Origin: JADLEX01 sp964586775
GTDB lineage: Bacteria > Lernaellota > Lernaellaia > JACKCT01
Direction: 5' to 3'
NCBI GenBank assembly: GCA_964586775.1
Contig: CAZPJD010000165.1
Span: 1 to 55,769, forward strand
Length of the DNA: 55,769 nucleotides
In this document: piece after piece, positions 1 through 8,057 of the stretch
Layout: each line of letters begins with the position of its first letter
Numbering within the stretch: the stretch's first letter is position 1
Notes under the pieces: model-generated
Told to the model about the DNA's origin: nothing
What the model saw: the letters and a program-made list of their open reading frames with translations, nothing else
Database searches by the model: none
Position numbers and translations under genes: made by a program

Positions 1-1436
1 GTGGTCGCGTCCTTGCGAAGGGCAAAGCGCTCGTAGTGCGTCTGCCGGTCGAGCGCGGCGTGGGCCCGCTCCACTTCGGTCGCGTATTTGCGCCGCCGCG
101 TGTCTTCCTCGCGCATCTCGGCGCGCCGGTCGCGGCGGTCCTTCTCGAACGCTTTTTGCGTCTGGGGCGTGCGCGAGCCGAACTCGGGATCACCGCGAAA
201 ACGGATCGCCTCGACGAGGATGAGCACGTAAAGGACCTGGAAGGTCTCGGTGAGCGACAGGTTGCTGCGTGCGACGATCTGCCCCACCGAACGTTTGCCG
301 TTGATGAGCGTGGTGAACTTCATCTCCGACGGCAGGAGCCCCGAGGCCGACGCGAGCGCCTGCCCATCGGCTTTGGAGAGCAGGCGGCGGTTCTTGTAGT
401 CGTTGAAGAAGCCTTCGAGGCGCGTGAGCGGATAGAACCGGCGCACGCCCTGATAGATGAGACGCAGCGGGTCGATCCGCACGGCGATGTTCTGGTCGAG
501 ATCGAAGCGCCCGGGCCGGAATCGGTACTGGCCGTAATCCCACGAAAAGACCGAGAGCACCTTGTCGAAGATGTGCTCCTGCAAACCGCGATACAGGTCG
601 TGAGGCGAGATCGCGCCCATGCCGAGCAGCACCTCGCCGTGGCCTTTGCCCGAGTCGATCATCTTTTCGAGCGACGAATTGAACTGCGCGACGTTGATGA
701 AATGCCGCGCCACGAGAAAGCGACCCAGGCTGTCGTTGCTCTGATTGCTGGTGACGAAGACCGGTACGCCGTCGCGGAAGTAGACGACCTTGCTGACCTT
801 TTCGCGATCGACGCGCAGCGCGCCGGTGCGCTTGTACTTGAAGAGCGTGAACAGCAGCTTGGGGAACGGCGTATCGGCCAGCGACCCTTCGACGAATCCG
901 CGCCGGCTCGGCTCCTCGGCGGGGCGCACCTGTTCGCGCACGGCGGGTGGCGGCACGATCTCGCGGGGCGTTTCGACCGCCGGCCTCGGCGCGCTCGCCG
1001 CCGGTTCGACCGGCTCGGCGAACACGTCGACCGCGCTTGGTTCGAACGCCGGTTCATCGCCAATCTCGCCGAGCAGCTCGTCGATGAGCCGCTCGATCTC
1101 GGCGACGTTCACGGGTTTGTCCGTGTAGGCATCGACCCCGTATTTGGTGCGCTGCTCGTATTGCTGCTTGAACTGCTTGTAAACGCTCGACATCAAGATG
1201 ACGCGCACGTCGTTGCCCGTCGCGCCGTTTTTGATCGCCTGCGTGACCTTGAGGCCCGTCATGCCGGGCAGCAGGGCGTCGAGGATCATCAGATGGGGGC
1301 GGATCTGGGCGTACTGCGCCACCACGTCGCGCCCATTCTTGAGCCACGTGACCTTGAGCCCCTTCGCCGTGAGCAGGTCGCTCAGCACCTCGAACTCGGC
1401 GTAGTTGCTCTCTCCGACCAGAACGCGTTTGGTCAT
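1..1436 (-). CDS. Receiver-DUF4388 (PATAN) protein, 3' end cut by window edge
   Basis: The ATG at 1436 opens a frame that runs off the left edge without a stop, giving about 478 codons. Residues 1-120 form a receiver domain with phosphoacceptor D53 in ILDALLPG and the conserved lysine K107 in YTDKPV. The N-terminal acidic pocket is reduced to GES. A Pro/Glu-rich linker (about 125-177) leads to a DUF4388/PATAN module from about 178, with motif FPKLLFTLFKYKRTGALRV. The last visible residues, HYERFALRKDAT, look like the first helix of a J-domain, a combination I associate with myxobacterial-type signalling proteins. The protein is cytoplasmic and no DNA-binding output domain is visible. The receiver and DUF4388 calls are firm; the J-domain is a guess because the gene is cut. 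Confidence 0.85.
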   Translation of the reverse strand, partial: MTKRVLVGESNYAEFEVLSDLLTAKGLKVTWLKNGRDVVAQYAQIRPHLMILDALLPGMTGLKVTQAIKNGATGNDVRVILMSSVYKQFKQQYEQRTKYGVDAYTDKPVNVAEIERLIDELLGEIGDEPAFEPSAVDVFAEPVEPAASAPRPAVETPREIVPPPAVREQVRPAEEPSRRGFVEGSLADTPFPKLLFTLFKYKRTGALRVDREKVSKVVYFRDGVPVFVTSNQSNDSLGRFLVARHFINVAQFNSSLEKMIDSGKGHGEVLLGMGAISPHDLYRGLQEHIFDKVLSVFSWDYGQYRFRPGRFDLDQNIAVRIDPLRLIYQGVRRFYPLTRLEGFFNDYKNRRLLSKADGQALASASGLLPSEMKFTTLINGKRSVGQIVARSNLSLTETFQVLYVLILVEAIRFRGDPEFGSRTPQTQKAFEKDRRDRRAEMREEDTRRRKYATEVERAHAALDRQTHYERFALRKDAT

Positions 1437-1519
1437 GTCGTGACGAAGGCCAGTGGCCTCTCCAGCATCCCCGTCTGCAACCGTCGTTTACGCAAATTCC
1501 CCAAGCGGATCATGGGATT

Positions 1520-2467
1520 CTATGTCCTCTTTTCCCATTTTTCCACCACCGCAGCCGCCAGCAGCGGAAACAGAATTTCGTGGTGGCCGGTCAGGTGGCA
1601 GCCCCATCCGCCGGATGCCGTCGGCCGCGTCACCACATTCGTGATCGGACGGTAGTGACGCAGGAAATCCATGTTGACCGTCGTGATCCGTGCAAGCGCC
1701 GCGCCGGTGTTTCGCGCCGCCGAAACGGCCTTCAGAAACACCTCGGGCATCACGACCGCCGATCCCAAATTCAGGTACACGCCGCCATCGAGATTGGCCA
1801 CCAAAGCGATGAACCGCGAAAAATCGCGGCCCGCCAGCGCTCCGAGCTTCGCGAAGTCGAGCTCGGGCGCGAGGTGCGTGACGTCGGTGCCGATCGCCAC
1901 GTGCGCCGTGACGGGCACATCCCGCGCCACGCACGCCGCCGTCAGGCAGGTCGCAGCGTGGGGGGCGTCCATGGTGACGAGCCCGCGCCCCACCGACTCG
2001 GCGAGGCCCCATCCGTTGCGCGCGCCGTCGTCGACGAAGCGGGCGAAATCGCGTCCGGTTTCGAGCGTGATGCCAAAACTGCCGTCGGCGAGCGCCTCGG
2101 CGACGTCCTCGCTGGTGCGCCCCACGGTGGCGAGTTCGTAGTCATGCACCAGCACCGCGCCGTTGTATGAGACGGAGGTGACGAGGCCGCGGTCGATGAG
2201 ATCGATGACGACGGGGGTGAGCCCGACCTTCACCACGTGCGCACCCATGCCCAGCATCACGGGTCGCCCCGCGCGGCGCGCATCGACAATGGCGTCGACC
2301 ACGCGGCGCAGGTCGCGCGCGGCGAGCTGGTCGGGCAGGGCGTCGAACCAGTCGGCGAAGCTGCGCCCCGACACGTGCGGGCGACCGAGCTGCTCGGCCT
2401 CGACGAGGCTCTTGCGATCGCCGATGGACTTGCGTCGAAGACGCGAAAAGTCGAATTCGCCGGTCAT
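1520..2467 (-). CDS. Deoxyhypusine synthase-like conserved protein
   Basis: A 315-residue protein whose start codon overlaps the gmhA stop (ATGA), so the two are translationally coupled. Visible blocks include GMGAHVVKVGLTPVVIDLI, SYNGAVLVHDYELA, a YLNLGSAVVMPEVFLKA segment and GHHEILFPLLAAA near the C-terminus. I recognise these as a bacterial family related to deoxyhypusine synthase, often left as hypothetical. I cannot find the catalytic-lysine block of true deoxyhypusine synthase, and bacteria lack the eIF5A substrate, so that reaction is unlikely. Coupling to a phosphoheptose isomerase suggests a role near sugar-nucleotide or LPS heptose metabolism. Family assignment is moderate; function is unknown. 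Confidence 0.6.
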   Translation of the reverse strand: MTGEFDFSRLRRKSIGDRKSLVEAEQLGRPHVSGRSFADWFDALPDQLAARDLRRVVDAIVDARRAGRPVMLGMGAHVVKVGLTPVVIDLIDRGLVTSVSYNGAVLVHDYELATVGRTSEDVAEALADGSFGITLETGRDFARFVDDGARNGWGLAESVGRGLVTMDAPHAATCLTAACVARDVPVTAHVAIGTDVTHLAPELDFAKLGALAGRDFSRFIALVANLDGGVYLNLGSAVVMPEVFLKAVSAARNTGAALARITTVNMDFLRHYRPITNVVTRPTASGGWGCHLTGHHEILFPLLAAAVVEKWEKRT

Positions 2468-3051
2468 CGAGCGCGCCCCGCGGCCTGCTCGACGAGGTCG
2501 CAGATCAGGTGACCGAGTGTGATGTGCGCCTGTTGGATGATCGGCGTCTCGTCGCTTGGAACCACGAAGCACATGTCGCACAGCGCCGTCATGCGCCCGC
2601 CGCCGCGCCCGGTGAGGCCGACGGTCGAAAGCCCCATCTCGCGCGCGGCCTCGAGGGCGGCGATCACATTGGCGCTGTTGCCGCTGGTGGAGATGCCGAT
2701 CGCCACGTCGCCCGCGCGGCCCAGCGCTCGGAGCGGACGCTCGAAGACGCGCTCGAAGCCGTAGTCGTTGGCGATGGCGGTGAGCGCCGAGGTGTCGGTG
2801 GTGAGCGCGACGGCCGCCAGCGGCGCGCGCTCGCGCAGGTAGCGCCCGGTCAGCTCGGCCGCGAGGTGCTGCGCGTCGGCCGCGCTGCCGCCGTTGCCGA
2901 AGAACAGCGCCTTGCCGCCCGCCGCGAGCGAGAGCGAGACGAGATCGGCGACGCGCACGACATCCGGCGCGCACGCGTCGAAAAAGGCGCGCAACACGTC
3001 GGCGCTTCGCGCGGCGAAAAGGCGCACTTCGTCGGCCCGCGTGTCGTCCAC
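2464..3051 (-). CDS. gmhA: Phosphoheptose isomerase (SIS domain)
   Basis: GmhA converts sedoheptulose 7-phosphate to D-glycero-D-manno-heptose 7-phosphate, the first step of ADP-heptose synthesis for the LPS core, in the cytoplasm. The 195-residue product has the family's usual length and motifs: FFGNGGSAADAQHLAAEL near residue 50, the long LTTDTSALTAIANDYGFE block, the sugar-phosphate loop GISTSGNSANV, and IQQAHITLGHLICDLVE near the end. Translation starts at GTG 3051, preceded by a strong GGAGGGG ribosome binding site. The stop overlaps the start of the deoxyhypusine-synthase-like gene. Other ADP-heptose genes (hldE, gmhB) are not in the window. Confidence 0.92.
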   Translation of the reverse strand: MDDTRADEVRLFAARSADVLRAFFDACAPDVVRVADLVSLSLAAGGKALFFGNGGSAADAQHLAAELTGRYLRERAPLAAVALTTDTSALTAIANDYGFERVFERPLRALGRAGDVAIGISTSGNSANVIAALEAAREMGLSTVGLTGRGGGRMTALCDMCFVVPSDETPIIQQAHITLGHLICDLVEQAAGRAR

Positions 3052-3106
3052 GACCCCTCCTCGATTCGAGGCAAACCGGCAAGTTTTCGAGGGAAACGAC
3101 GTGGCG

Positions 3107-3147
3107 GAAAAATACGGCGCGGCCCGCCGAGCGTCAAGCTCGGCGGG
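3107..3147 (-). terminator. Rho-independent terminator candidate
   Basis: A perfect 10-bp GC-rich stem (3123-3132 with 3138-3147, five-base loop) begins 10 bases after the stop of the last lipoprotein gene. Read on the minus strand it is followed about nine bases later by a TATTTTT run. It would close the three-lipoprotein transcript before gmhA. The gap between stem and T-run is long for a strong intrinsic terminator. Confidence 0.55.
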
Positions 3148-3156
3148 GGAACGACG

Positions 3157-3723
3157 TTACCCGGGCGGAATCTCCACGTCGAATTTGAAGCTGCACGCAT
3201 ACGCGTCCTGTCGCTCGATGCCGTCACCGGTCGCCGCATCCACGACGCACCCGTCGCTCAACTTGCCCAGGTAGAAACTCAACGTGAACGTCGCGGCGAC
3301 GGGGCCGGAGTCGACGCTTCGGCTCTGGAGCGTGAACACGTCCTCGCCGTCAATTTGCACCAGGCACGAGTCGGCGGACTGGCCGTCGAAGACGTGCATC
3401 AAATACCGATCGCCAAATACCGGAGCGACCCGCACGCGGGCTTCGCCCACCGTTCCATCGGGATCCGCGCGCGCGGCGACCACCTCGACGCGAAGCCCCA
3501 TCGACAGACAAGTGTCGGCCGGACCGTGCGTCACAGTCGTCTCGGGATAGTAATCCGTCAACTCGTTGCCGAGCGGCGCGCATTCGGCCCGGTGCCAGGG
3601 GCACGAGTCGTCGCTTTCGTCCCCGTTTTTCTCCGAGCATCCCGCGAACGCCGCGAGGAGAAACATGACGCATGCCGCCCATGGAGCGAGTCGGAACGCG
3701 CGTGGCATGGGGAAGTTCGACAT
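3157..3723 (-). CDS. Cys-rich lipoprotein, third of a tandem paralogous set
   Basis: A 188-residue predicted lipoprotein with an N-terminal hydrophobic segment and lipobox FAGC, followed by a short acidic stretch (GDESDD). The mature part has spaced cysteines (CPWHRAEC, DTC, DSC, DGC, AC) and a fold pattern shared with the two genes upstream: a cysteine pair, then a C-x3-G block, a beta-rich ARVRV segment, a YLMHVF/CLVQ pair and a C-terminal AC-F strand. Its ATG overlaps the preceding stop by one base (TGATG), so it is translationally coupled. No known domain is recognised. An alternative start is the ATG at 3708. The protein is probably outer-membrane anchored. Confidence 0.8.
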   Translation of the reverse strand: MSNFPMPRAFRLAPWAACVMFLLAAFAGCSEKNGDESDDSCPWHRAECAPLGNELTDYYPETTVTHGPADTCLSMGLRVEVVAARADPDGTVGEARVRVAPVFGDRYLMHVFDGQSADSCLVQIDGEDVFTLQSRSVDSGPVAATFTLSFYLGKLSDGCVVDAATGDGIERQDAYACSFKFDVEIPPG

Positions 3724-4286
3724 CACGGCGCGGGCTCCGGGCAGGGATCGTCGGGAGGCCAGGGCAACGACGAGATCGAGATCCCGCAGACCGGCGGCAC
3801 ATATTCGCCGCACTCGAACGCGTCCGTCCCATCGTAAATGCTGATCGAGATCGTCGCGCTGCAATACCGTTCGTCGACGATCACCACGGCCTCGGTCTGG
3901 TCCGCCGCCTCGAGATAGCAGTGCCCGAATCGGCGATCGCCCGTTTCGATGTAGTAGGGTCCGCCGCCCGTCACCGAAAAACGAACGCGCGCTTCGAGCC
4001 GCGTCCGGTCGGATGTGAACTGCGCGTCCAGCACGGTGACGTCGATTCCGAGATCGGAGCAGTGATCGACGCTCTGGGTGAGCACCTCGTAATCCTGAAC
4101 ATCGAGCGAATCCGTCATGGGCGGCATCGAGGAGCACTCGACCAGAGGTTCGCAGGTCGAGCCGCTCGAATCGTCCTCGTCGTCGTCCATGGCGTCGTCC
4201 CCGCATCCGGCAATTCCGATCCCTATCGCCATCGTCGCACACGCGACGGCGGCCCAAACGAATCCAAGGACAAACAGTTTTCTCAT
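3723..4286 (-). CDS. Cys-rich lipoprotein with Asp-rich linker, second of a tandem set
   Basis: A 187-residue predicted lipoprotein: MRKLFVLGF signal peptide, lipobox IAGC, then an acidic linker (GDDAMDDDEDD). The body matches its neighbours: CEPLVEC pair, DHCSDLGIDV, ARVRFSV, GGPYYIETG, HCYLEA, and late cysteines in ECGEYVPPVC. The ATG at 4286 overlaps the upstream stop by four bases (ATGA), and its own stop overlaps the next start. I prefer this start to the longer in-frame ATG at 4322 because it gives a clean signal peptide and fits the coupling. No known family is recognised; the paired cysteines suggest a disulfide-stabilised extracytoplasmic domain. Confidence 0.82.
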   Translation of the reverse strand: MRKLFVLGFVWAAVACATMAIGIGIAGCGDDAMDDDEDDSSGSTCEPLVECSSMPPMTDSLDVQDYEVLTQSVDHCSDLGIDVTVLDAQFTSDRTRLEARVRFSVTGGGPYYIETGDRRFGHCYLEAADQTEAVVIVDERYCSATISISIYDGTDAFECGEYVPPVCGISISSLPWPPDDPCPEPAP

Positions 4287-4840
4287 GAGGGAGTCCAGTT
4301 GCACTCGAAGACATTCGGCCATTCGAGCCCCGTCACGTTGAAGGCGCAGACGAAAGGACCGACGTCGGTGCAGGATTGCGGCCCCGGCGCGATGTGGAGC
4401 ACGACCAGAAACTCATCTTGGCAGGCGACATGGAGTGATGCCGCAAACGTCGCGTCGTGCGTCCCATCGACCGTCTCGTAGCACTCGATGTGGTCCGCCC
4501 CGAGAGACCGGAGGAAATACGGACCGCCGTTATCAAAGGTCACTCTCAACTCGGCGACAACCCAAATCCAGTCCGCGGTCAAACCGACCTTCGGGACCGA
4601 GATGTGAATCCCCTGAGCCTCGCAATCCTCTTCGCCGACGAGATCGTAGCCTTCGAACTCCCACAAACCCAGCGCGGGGCTGTCAACGCACTCCTCGATG
4701 GTCGTGCAGTAATCGTCATCATCGTCGTCGTCATCGTCGTCGCCGCATGACGCGCCCAATAGAATGACGATCAACGCCGCCGCGATGAGAGGCCCGAACG
4801 CCAGACAGCCGTGAATCCAACCGGTTCGATGCGATCCCAT
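4283..4840 (-). CDS. Cys-rich lipoprotein with poly-Asp linker, first of a tandem set
   Basis: A 185-residue predicted lipoprotein. The signal peptide ends in LLGASC and is followed at once by G and ten consecutive Asp residues, then a globular part with a CTTIEEC pair, EDCEAQGIHI, AELRVTF, GGPYFLRS, ECYET, ACQDE, SCTDV and a C-terminal VCAFNVTGLEW strand. The cysteine spacing matches the two downstream paralogues, with which it forms a coupled cluster. The poly-Asp run is encoded by a GAY microsatellite-like tract and could vary in length by slippage. The gene heads the transcript from a promoter candidate near 4900-4928. Function unknown. Confidence 0.82.
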   Translation of the reverse strand: MGSHRTGWIHGCLAFGPLIAAALIVILLGASCGDDDDDDDDDDYCTTIEECVDSPALGLWEFEGYDLVGEEDCEAQGIHISVPKVGLTADWIWVVAELRVTFDNGGPYFLRSLGADHIECYETVDGTHDATFAASLHVACQDEFLVVLHIAPGPQSCTDVGPFVCAFNVTGLEWPNVFECNWTPS

Positions 4841-4899
4841 GCGCCAAACTTTCCAGCGGTTTTATGTCGATCAACCCGGGAAAGCCCGATTGGATTCAG

Positions 4900-4928
4900 C
4901 TTATCACAGATGTCGTTTCCTCGCACAA
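4900..4928 (-). promoter_or_regulatory. Promoter candidate for the lipoprotein trio
   Basis: On the minus strand TTGTGC (4928-4923) and GATAAG (4905-4900) are 17 bases apart, about 60 bases upstream of the first lipoprotein start at 4840. The match to the sigma-70 consensus is only partial. Confidence 0.35.
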
Positions 4929-5010
4929 AAGTTTTTCTCAACGTCGTCGAGGACGCCCCGCCGCGTGCACCCGAAGGTCTCCCGGTCGCAGTTGGACGGG
5001 CAGCCAGAGA

Positions 5011-5062
5011 CCAACAACCAACAACCAACAACCAAAACCCAAAAACCAGAAACCAACAACCC
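5011..5062 (-). repeat. GT-rich GG(TTGTT) repeat directly after a stop codon
   Basis: Immediately after the TGA at 5063-5065 the minus strand reads as units of GG separated by TTGTT or T-rich spacers. A closely similar sense-strand element follows another stop codon at 12060-12097. The spacing of GG pairs would allow a two-tier G-quadruplex in the mRNA 3' end. No other function is apparent from sequence. Confidence 0.75.
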
Positions 5063-5845
5063 TCAGCGCAGCATCGTCTCGATCGTCTGCATGAAGGTGC
5101 CGACGTCCTTGGAGTATTCCATCGCGCCCTCGGTGCGCACGTAGCCCTTGGCCACCGCCTCGACGAGCGGCGCCTGATTGGTCAGCACCTTGAACGCGCC
5201 TTCGATGTCGGGAAAGATCATGTGCACGAAGGGGCGACGGCGCCCGTACTGGCCGCGGCCCGATTTCGTCTTGCCGGCCTTGACGCGCAGGTAGGCCGCG
5301 GGCCCGCCGTTCTCCACCGTCCACTGGTAGATGCGCTCGGGCTGCAACTGTGTCCAGTGGCGCATCTCCTCATGACCCGCCCGGTTGAGTTGCGAGAGCG
5401 CGGCGGTGATCATGTAGAGCACCATCTTGACCTTCAGACCCTGCCAGTACGGCGTCTTGGGGATGTTGTTGGGGTCGAGGATCTTGAGCTCGAGCAGCAG
5501 CGGCAGCACGCGCAGCACGATGTCGAGCCGGTAGAGCGGCGTGATCTTCGGCAGGTATGCGCCGCCCATCTTGCCCGCGAAAAAGCCGTTGAGCCCGTCG
5601 TGCGTGGCGAACTCGAAGACGAGGGTGGCGTCGCGTCGGTTGACGCCGAACTCCACGTCGAGCGCGCCGTTGTAAAAGACGAGGCGCGTGCCCAGTTCGT
5701 CGTCGCCCTTCACGCAGAACTGCACCACCGCGTTCATCTTGTAATAGAGCTTGTCGAAGACCTGCGTGTGCTCGGTGCGCAGCACCTTGGCGAGCGGAAG
5801 CGCGCAGCGCAGGTACAGGGTCGATTTCATACGGTCGGCGTCCAT
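5063..5845 (-). CDS. Conserved hypothetical protein, possible SCP2-type lipid-binding domain
   Basis: A 260-residue soluble protein with no signal peptide. The region RLVFYNGALDVEFGVNRR through GFFAGKMGGAYLPKI (about residues 55-105) has the spacing of an SCP2 sterol-carrier domain: a beta-hairpin, a hydrophobic strand and a final gly-lys strand. A helical middle part (about 110-180) and a Gly/Arg-rich loop (KSGRGQYGRRRP) follow. The ATG at 5845 is used; a second ATG at 5830 is possible. It lies downstream of the split transketolase pair, separated by a palindromic repeat, so co-transcription is uncertain. The SCP2 suggestion is weak. Confidence 0.65.
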   Translation of the reverse strand: MDADRMKSTLYLRCALPLAKVLRTEHTQVFDKLYYKMNAVVQFCVKGDDELGTRLVFYNGALDVEFGVNRRDATLVFEFATHDGLNGFFAGKMGGAYLPKITPLYRLDIVLRVLPLLLELKILDPNNIPKTPYWQGLKVKMVLYMITAALSQLNRAGHEEMRHWTQLQPERIYQWTVENGGPAAYLRVKAGKTKSGRGQYGRRRPFVHMIFPDIEGAFKVLTNQAPLVEAVAKGYVRTEGAMEYSKDVGTFMQTIETMLR

Positions 5846-5900
5846 GGATGGCTCCGCTGTTTGCCGGTCTTTGGTCGAGGGTCTTTGGTCCCCGAAGTCC

Positions 5901-5966
5901 CCTCACCCCCGGCCCCTCTCCCATCCGATGGGAGAGGGGAGGCGTGAGAAGCAAGCCGGGGTGAGG
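5901..5966. repeat. REP-like palindromic intergenic element
   Basis: The core is a perfect 27-bp palindrome (5913-5939): 13-bp arms around a single C, of the type CCCCTCTCCCATC. It is bracketed by an outer inverted pair CCTCACCCCCGG (5901-5912) and CCGGGGTGAGG (5956-5966). It fills the gap between the transketolase stop (5970) and the next start (5845). I recall very similar CCCTCACCCCCGGCCCCTCTC elements scattered in many unrelated GC-rich genomes, so it is probably a dispersed non-coding repeat. In RNA it would form a strong hairpin. Confidence 0.8.
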
Positions 5967-5969
5967 GAT

Positions 5970-6977
5970 CTACACCTCGTCTTCCCAGTTCTCGTCGGCC
6001 TCGAAGTCGGCCTTCATGACCTCGGCGATCGTCTCCTCGATGCCGTCGGCGTCGATCTTGTGCATATGCTGCAAATCCTCGGGCGAGCCGTGGGGGCTGA
6101 AACGGTCCTGCATGCCCAAGCGGCGCAAAACGCATCCCTTGCCCGACTCGGCGATGATCTCGGCGACCGCGCTGCCCAGTCCGCCCAGCACATTGTGGTC
6201 CTCGGCGGTGATGATGCGGCGCGTGTCCATCAGCGCGCTCATGATCGCGTCGCGGTCGATCGGCTTGATCGTGTGCATGTCCAGCACGCGCACGGCGAGG
6301 CCCCGCGCCCGGGCGCGGTCCGACGCGTCGCACGCTTCCAGCACGGACGGGCCGCACGCGATGACCGTGCAGTCGGTGCCCTCGCGAAGCTGGATCGCCT
6401 TGCCGATCTCCCAGTCGAAGTCGAGGTTCTTCCACAGCGGAGGCTCGAAGCTGCGGCCGATGCGCACGTAGCACGGGCCGTCGTGATCGATGACCGCGGC
6501 GGTGGCCTTGGCCGTCTCGAAGGCGTCGGCCGGCACGATGACCGTCATGCCCGCGATGGCGCGCATCACGGCGAGATCCTCGGTGCAGTGGTGCGTGGTG
6601 CCCGCCGGGCCGAAGCTGGTGCCCGAGTGCGTGGCGATGATTTTGACGTTGCGCTTGTTGTAGCAGATGTCGGTGCGCACGTGCTCGGCGCAGCGCAGCG
6701 CGGCGAACGCGGCGAAGGTGGAGACGACGGGGATGAGCCCCGATTCGGCGAGGCCCGAGGCCCAGCCCATCATGTTCGTCTCCATGATGCCGAAGTTGAA
6801 GAAACGGTCGGCGTGCTTCTTCTGAAAGGTGCCGATCTTGGTCGAGCCGGCCAGGTCCGCGGTGAGCGCGACGATCTTGGGATTTTCCGATCCCAGGCGG
6901 GTGAGCACCTCGCCGTAGATCTCGCCCTGCGTCATATGGTCGGCATCGTCGATGTTCCAGGTGAGTCCGATTGCCAT
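5970..6977 (-). CDS. Transketolase, C-terminal subunit (Pyr and C domains)
   Basis: A 335-residue protein corresponding to the pyrimidine-binding and C-terminal domains of transketolase, made as a separate subunit as in many bacteria and archaea. The catalytic glutamate lies in FFNFGIMETNMMGWASGLA. A HSGTSFGPAGTTHHCTEDLA block and the C-terminal HNVLGGLGSAVAE segment are typical. With its partner it should transfer two-carbon ketol units in the non-oxidative pentose phosphate pathway, using thiamine diphosphate. The ATG at 6977 lies 11 bases after the stop of the N-terminal subunit gene. The C-terminal tail is acidic (EADENWEDE). Confidence 0.92.
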   Translation of the reverse strand: MAIGLTWNIDDADHMTQGEIYGEVLTRLGSENPKIVALTADLAGSTKIGTFQKKHADRFFNFGIMETNMMGWASGLAESGLIPVVSTFAAFAALRCAEHVRTDICYNKRNVKIIATHSGTSFGPAGTTHHCTEDLAVMRAIAGMTVIVPADAFETAKATAAVIDHDGPCYVRIGRSFEPPLWKNLDFDWEIGKAIQLREGTDCTVIACGPSVLEACDASDRARARGLAVRVLDMHTIKPIDRDAIMSALMDTRRIITAEDHNVLGGLGSAVAEIIAESGKGCVLRRLGMQDRFSPHGSPEDLQHMHKIDADGIEETIAEVMKADFEADENWEDEV

Positions 6978-6988
6978 GGAGTGTCTCC

Positions 6989-7849
6989 TCAGCCTTTTTG
7001 CAGGGCCGCGAGGGCCTTGGCCGCGAGTTCGTTGTCGAGTCCGCCGTAGTGCCACTTGGGCTGATTTTCCATGAAATCGACGCCCTTGCCCTTGACGGTG
7101 TCGCAGATGATGCACGACGGGCGTTCGGTTTCGGCGGCGGCGTTTTCGATGGCCGCGCACAGCTGCGTGAAGTCGTGGCCGTCGATGCGCTGCACGTACC
7201 AACCGAAGGCCTCGATCTTCTTGTCGATCGGCTCGAGGTTCATGATCTGCGAGGTGAAGCCGTCGATGGTGAGCTTGTTGAAATCGACGAACACCGTGGC
7301 GTTGGTGATCTTGAACTGCGCGCCCGACAGGAACGCCTCCCACGTGGTGCCCTCGTGCAGCTCGCCGTCGGAGATGACGATGTAGGTGTGCCACTTCCGC
7401 CCGGTCAGCCGCGCGCCGTGGGCGAAGCCAAGACCGATGGCGAATCCGTGCGCCAACGAGCCGGTCGAGGCGTCCACGCCCGGCACCTTGTGGCGGTCGA
7501 GGTGCATACCGAAGATCGACTCGGTCTTGTTGAACTTTTCGAGTTTCTTCTCGTCGAAAAAGCCCATGTCGCCCAGCAGCGTGGCGTGGCCGATGCCGCC
7601 ATGTCCCTTGGAGAGTACGAAGCGGTCGCGCTCCTCCCACTTGGGATTTTTCGGATCGACGCGCATGTATTTGTGGTAGAGCGCGACAAGGATGTCGGTC
7701 TGGGAGAAGCTGCCGCCCAGATGCCCGCCGCCGCTCTTTTCGGTGACGTGAATGATCTTTTCGCGGACGCGCTTCGCGATCTCGGTGAGCCGCCGCGCCT
7801 CGGAGTCGCTCAGCCGGCCGGCCGCTGCCTCCGCTTGTGTCGCCGCCAT
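6989..7849 (-). CDS. Transketolase, N-terminal subunit (PP domain)
   Basis: A 286-residue protein matching the diphosphate-binding half of transketolase. HVTEKSGGGHLGGSFSQ near residue 35 and the ThDP/Mg motif SDGELHEGTTWEA...FVDFN near residues 155-185 are diagnostic. The gene is followed directly by the C-terminal subunit gene, so the two make one heteromeric enzyme. tRNA-Lys lies 98 bases upstream on the same strand, with a hairpin between them. The product is cytoplasmic and acts in the pentose phosphate pathway. Confidence 0.92.
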   Translation of the reverse strand: MAATQAEAAAGRLSDSEARRLTEIAKRVREKIIHVTEKSGGGHLGGSFSQTDILVALYHKYMRVDPKNPKWEERDRFVLSKGHGGIGHATLLGDMGFFDEKKLEKFNKTESIFGMHLDRHKVPGVDASTGSLAHGFAIGLGFAHGARLTGRKWHTYIVISDGELHEGTTWEAFLSGAQFKITNATVFVDFNKLTIDGFTSQIMNLEPIDKKIEAFGWYVQRIDGHDFTQLCAAIENAAAETERPSCIICDTVKGKGVDFMENQPKWHYGGLDNELAAKALAALQKG

Positions 7850-7886
7850 TTCGGTCCCCCAAACGATCCAGGAAGGTGAGTCGTTT

Positions 7887-7909
7887 CCGGCGGACCCGGC
7901 GTCCGCCGG
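7887..7909 (-). terminator. Hairpin between tRNA-Lys and the transketolase genes
   Basis: A perfect 9-bp stem, CCGGCGGAC with GTCCGCCGG, with a five-base loop lies 38 bases beyond the tRNA 3' end. No clear U-run follows, so it could be a weak terminator or a processing barrier rather than a full stop. Confidence 0.35.
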
Positions 7910-7947
7910 ACAAATGGCACCGCGCCCCCGGGGCGCGAGCCTCTACA

Positions 7948-8020
<73 letters not shown>

Positions 8021-8057
8021 CCACGCCCTCGAAATATCCCCCGCGCAAGGCGCGCCC

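Noticed and set aside
36..1655. 539-codon plus-strand frame opposite the receiver-DUF4388 gene
   Set aside because: The opposite strand encodes clear receiver and DUF4388 motifs; this frame is an antisense by-product of high GC content.
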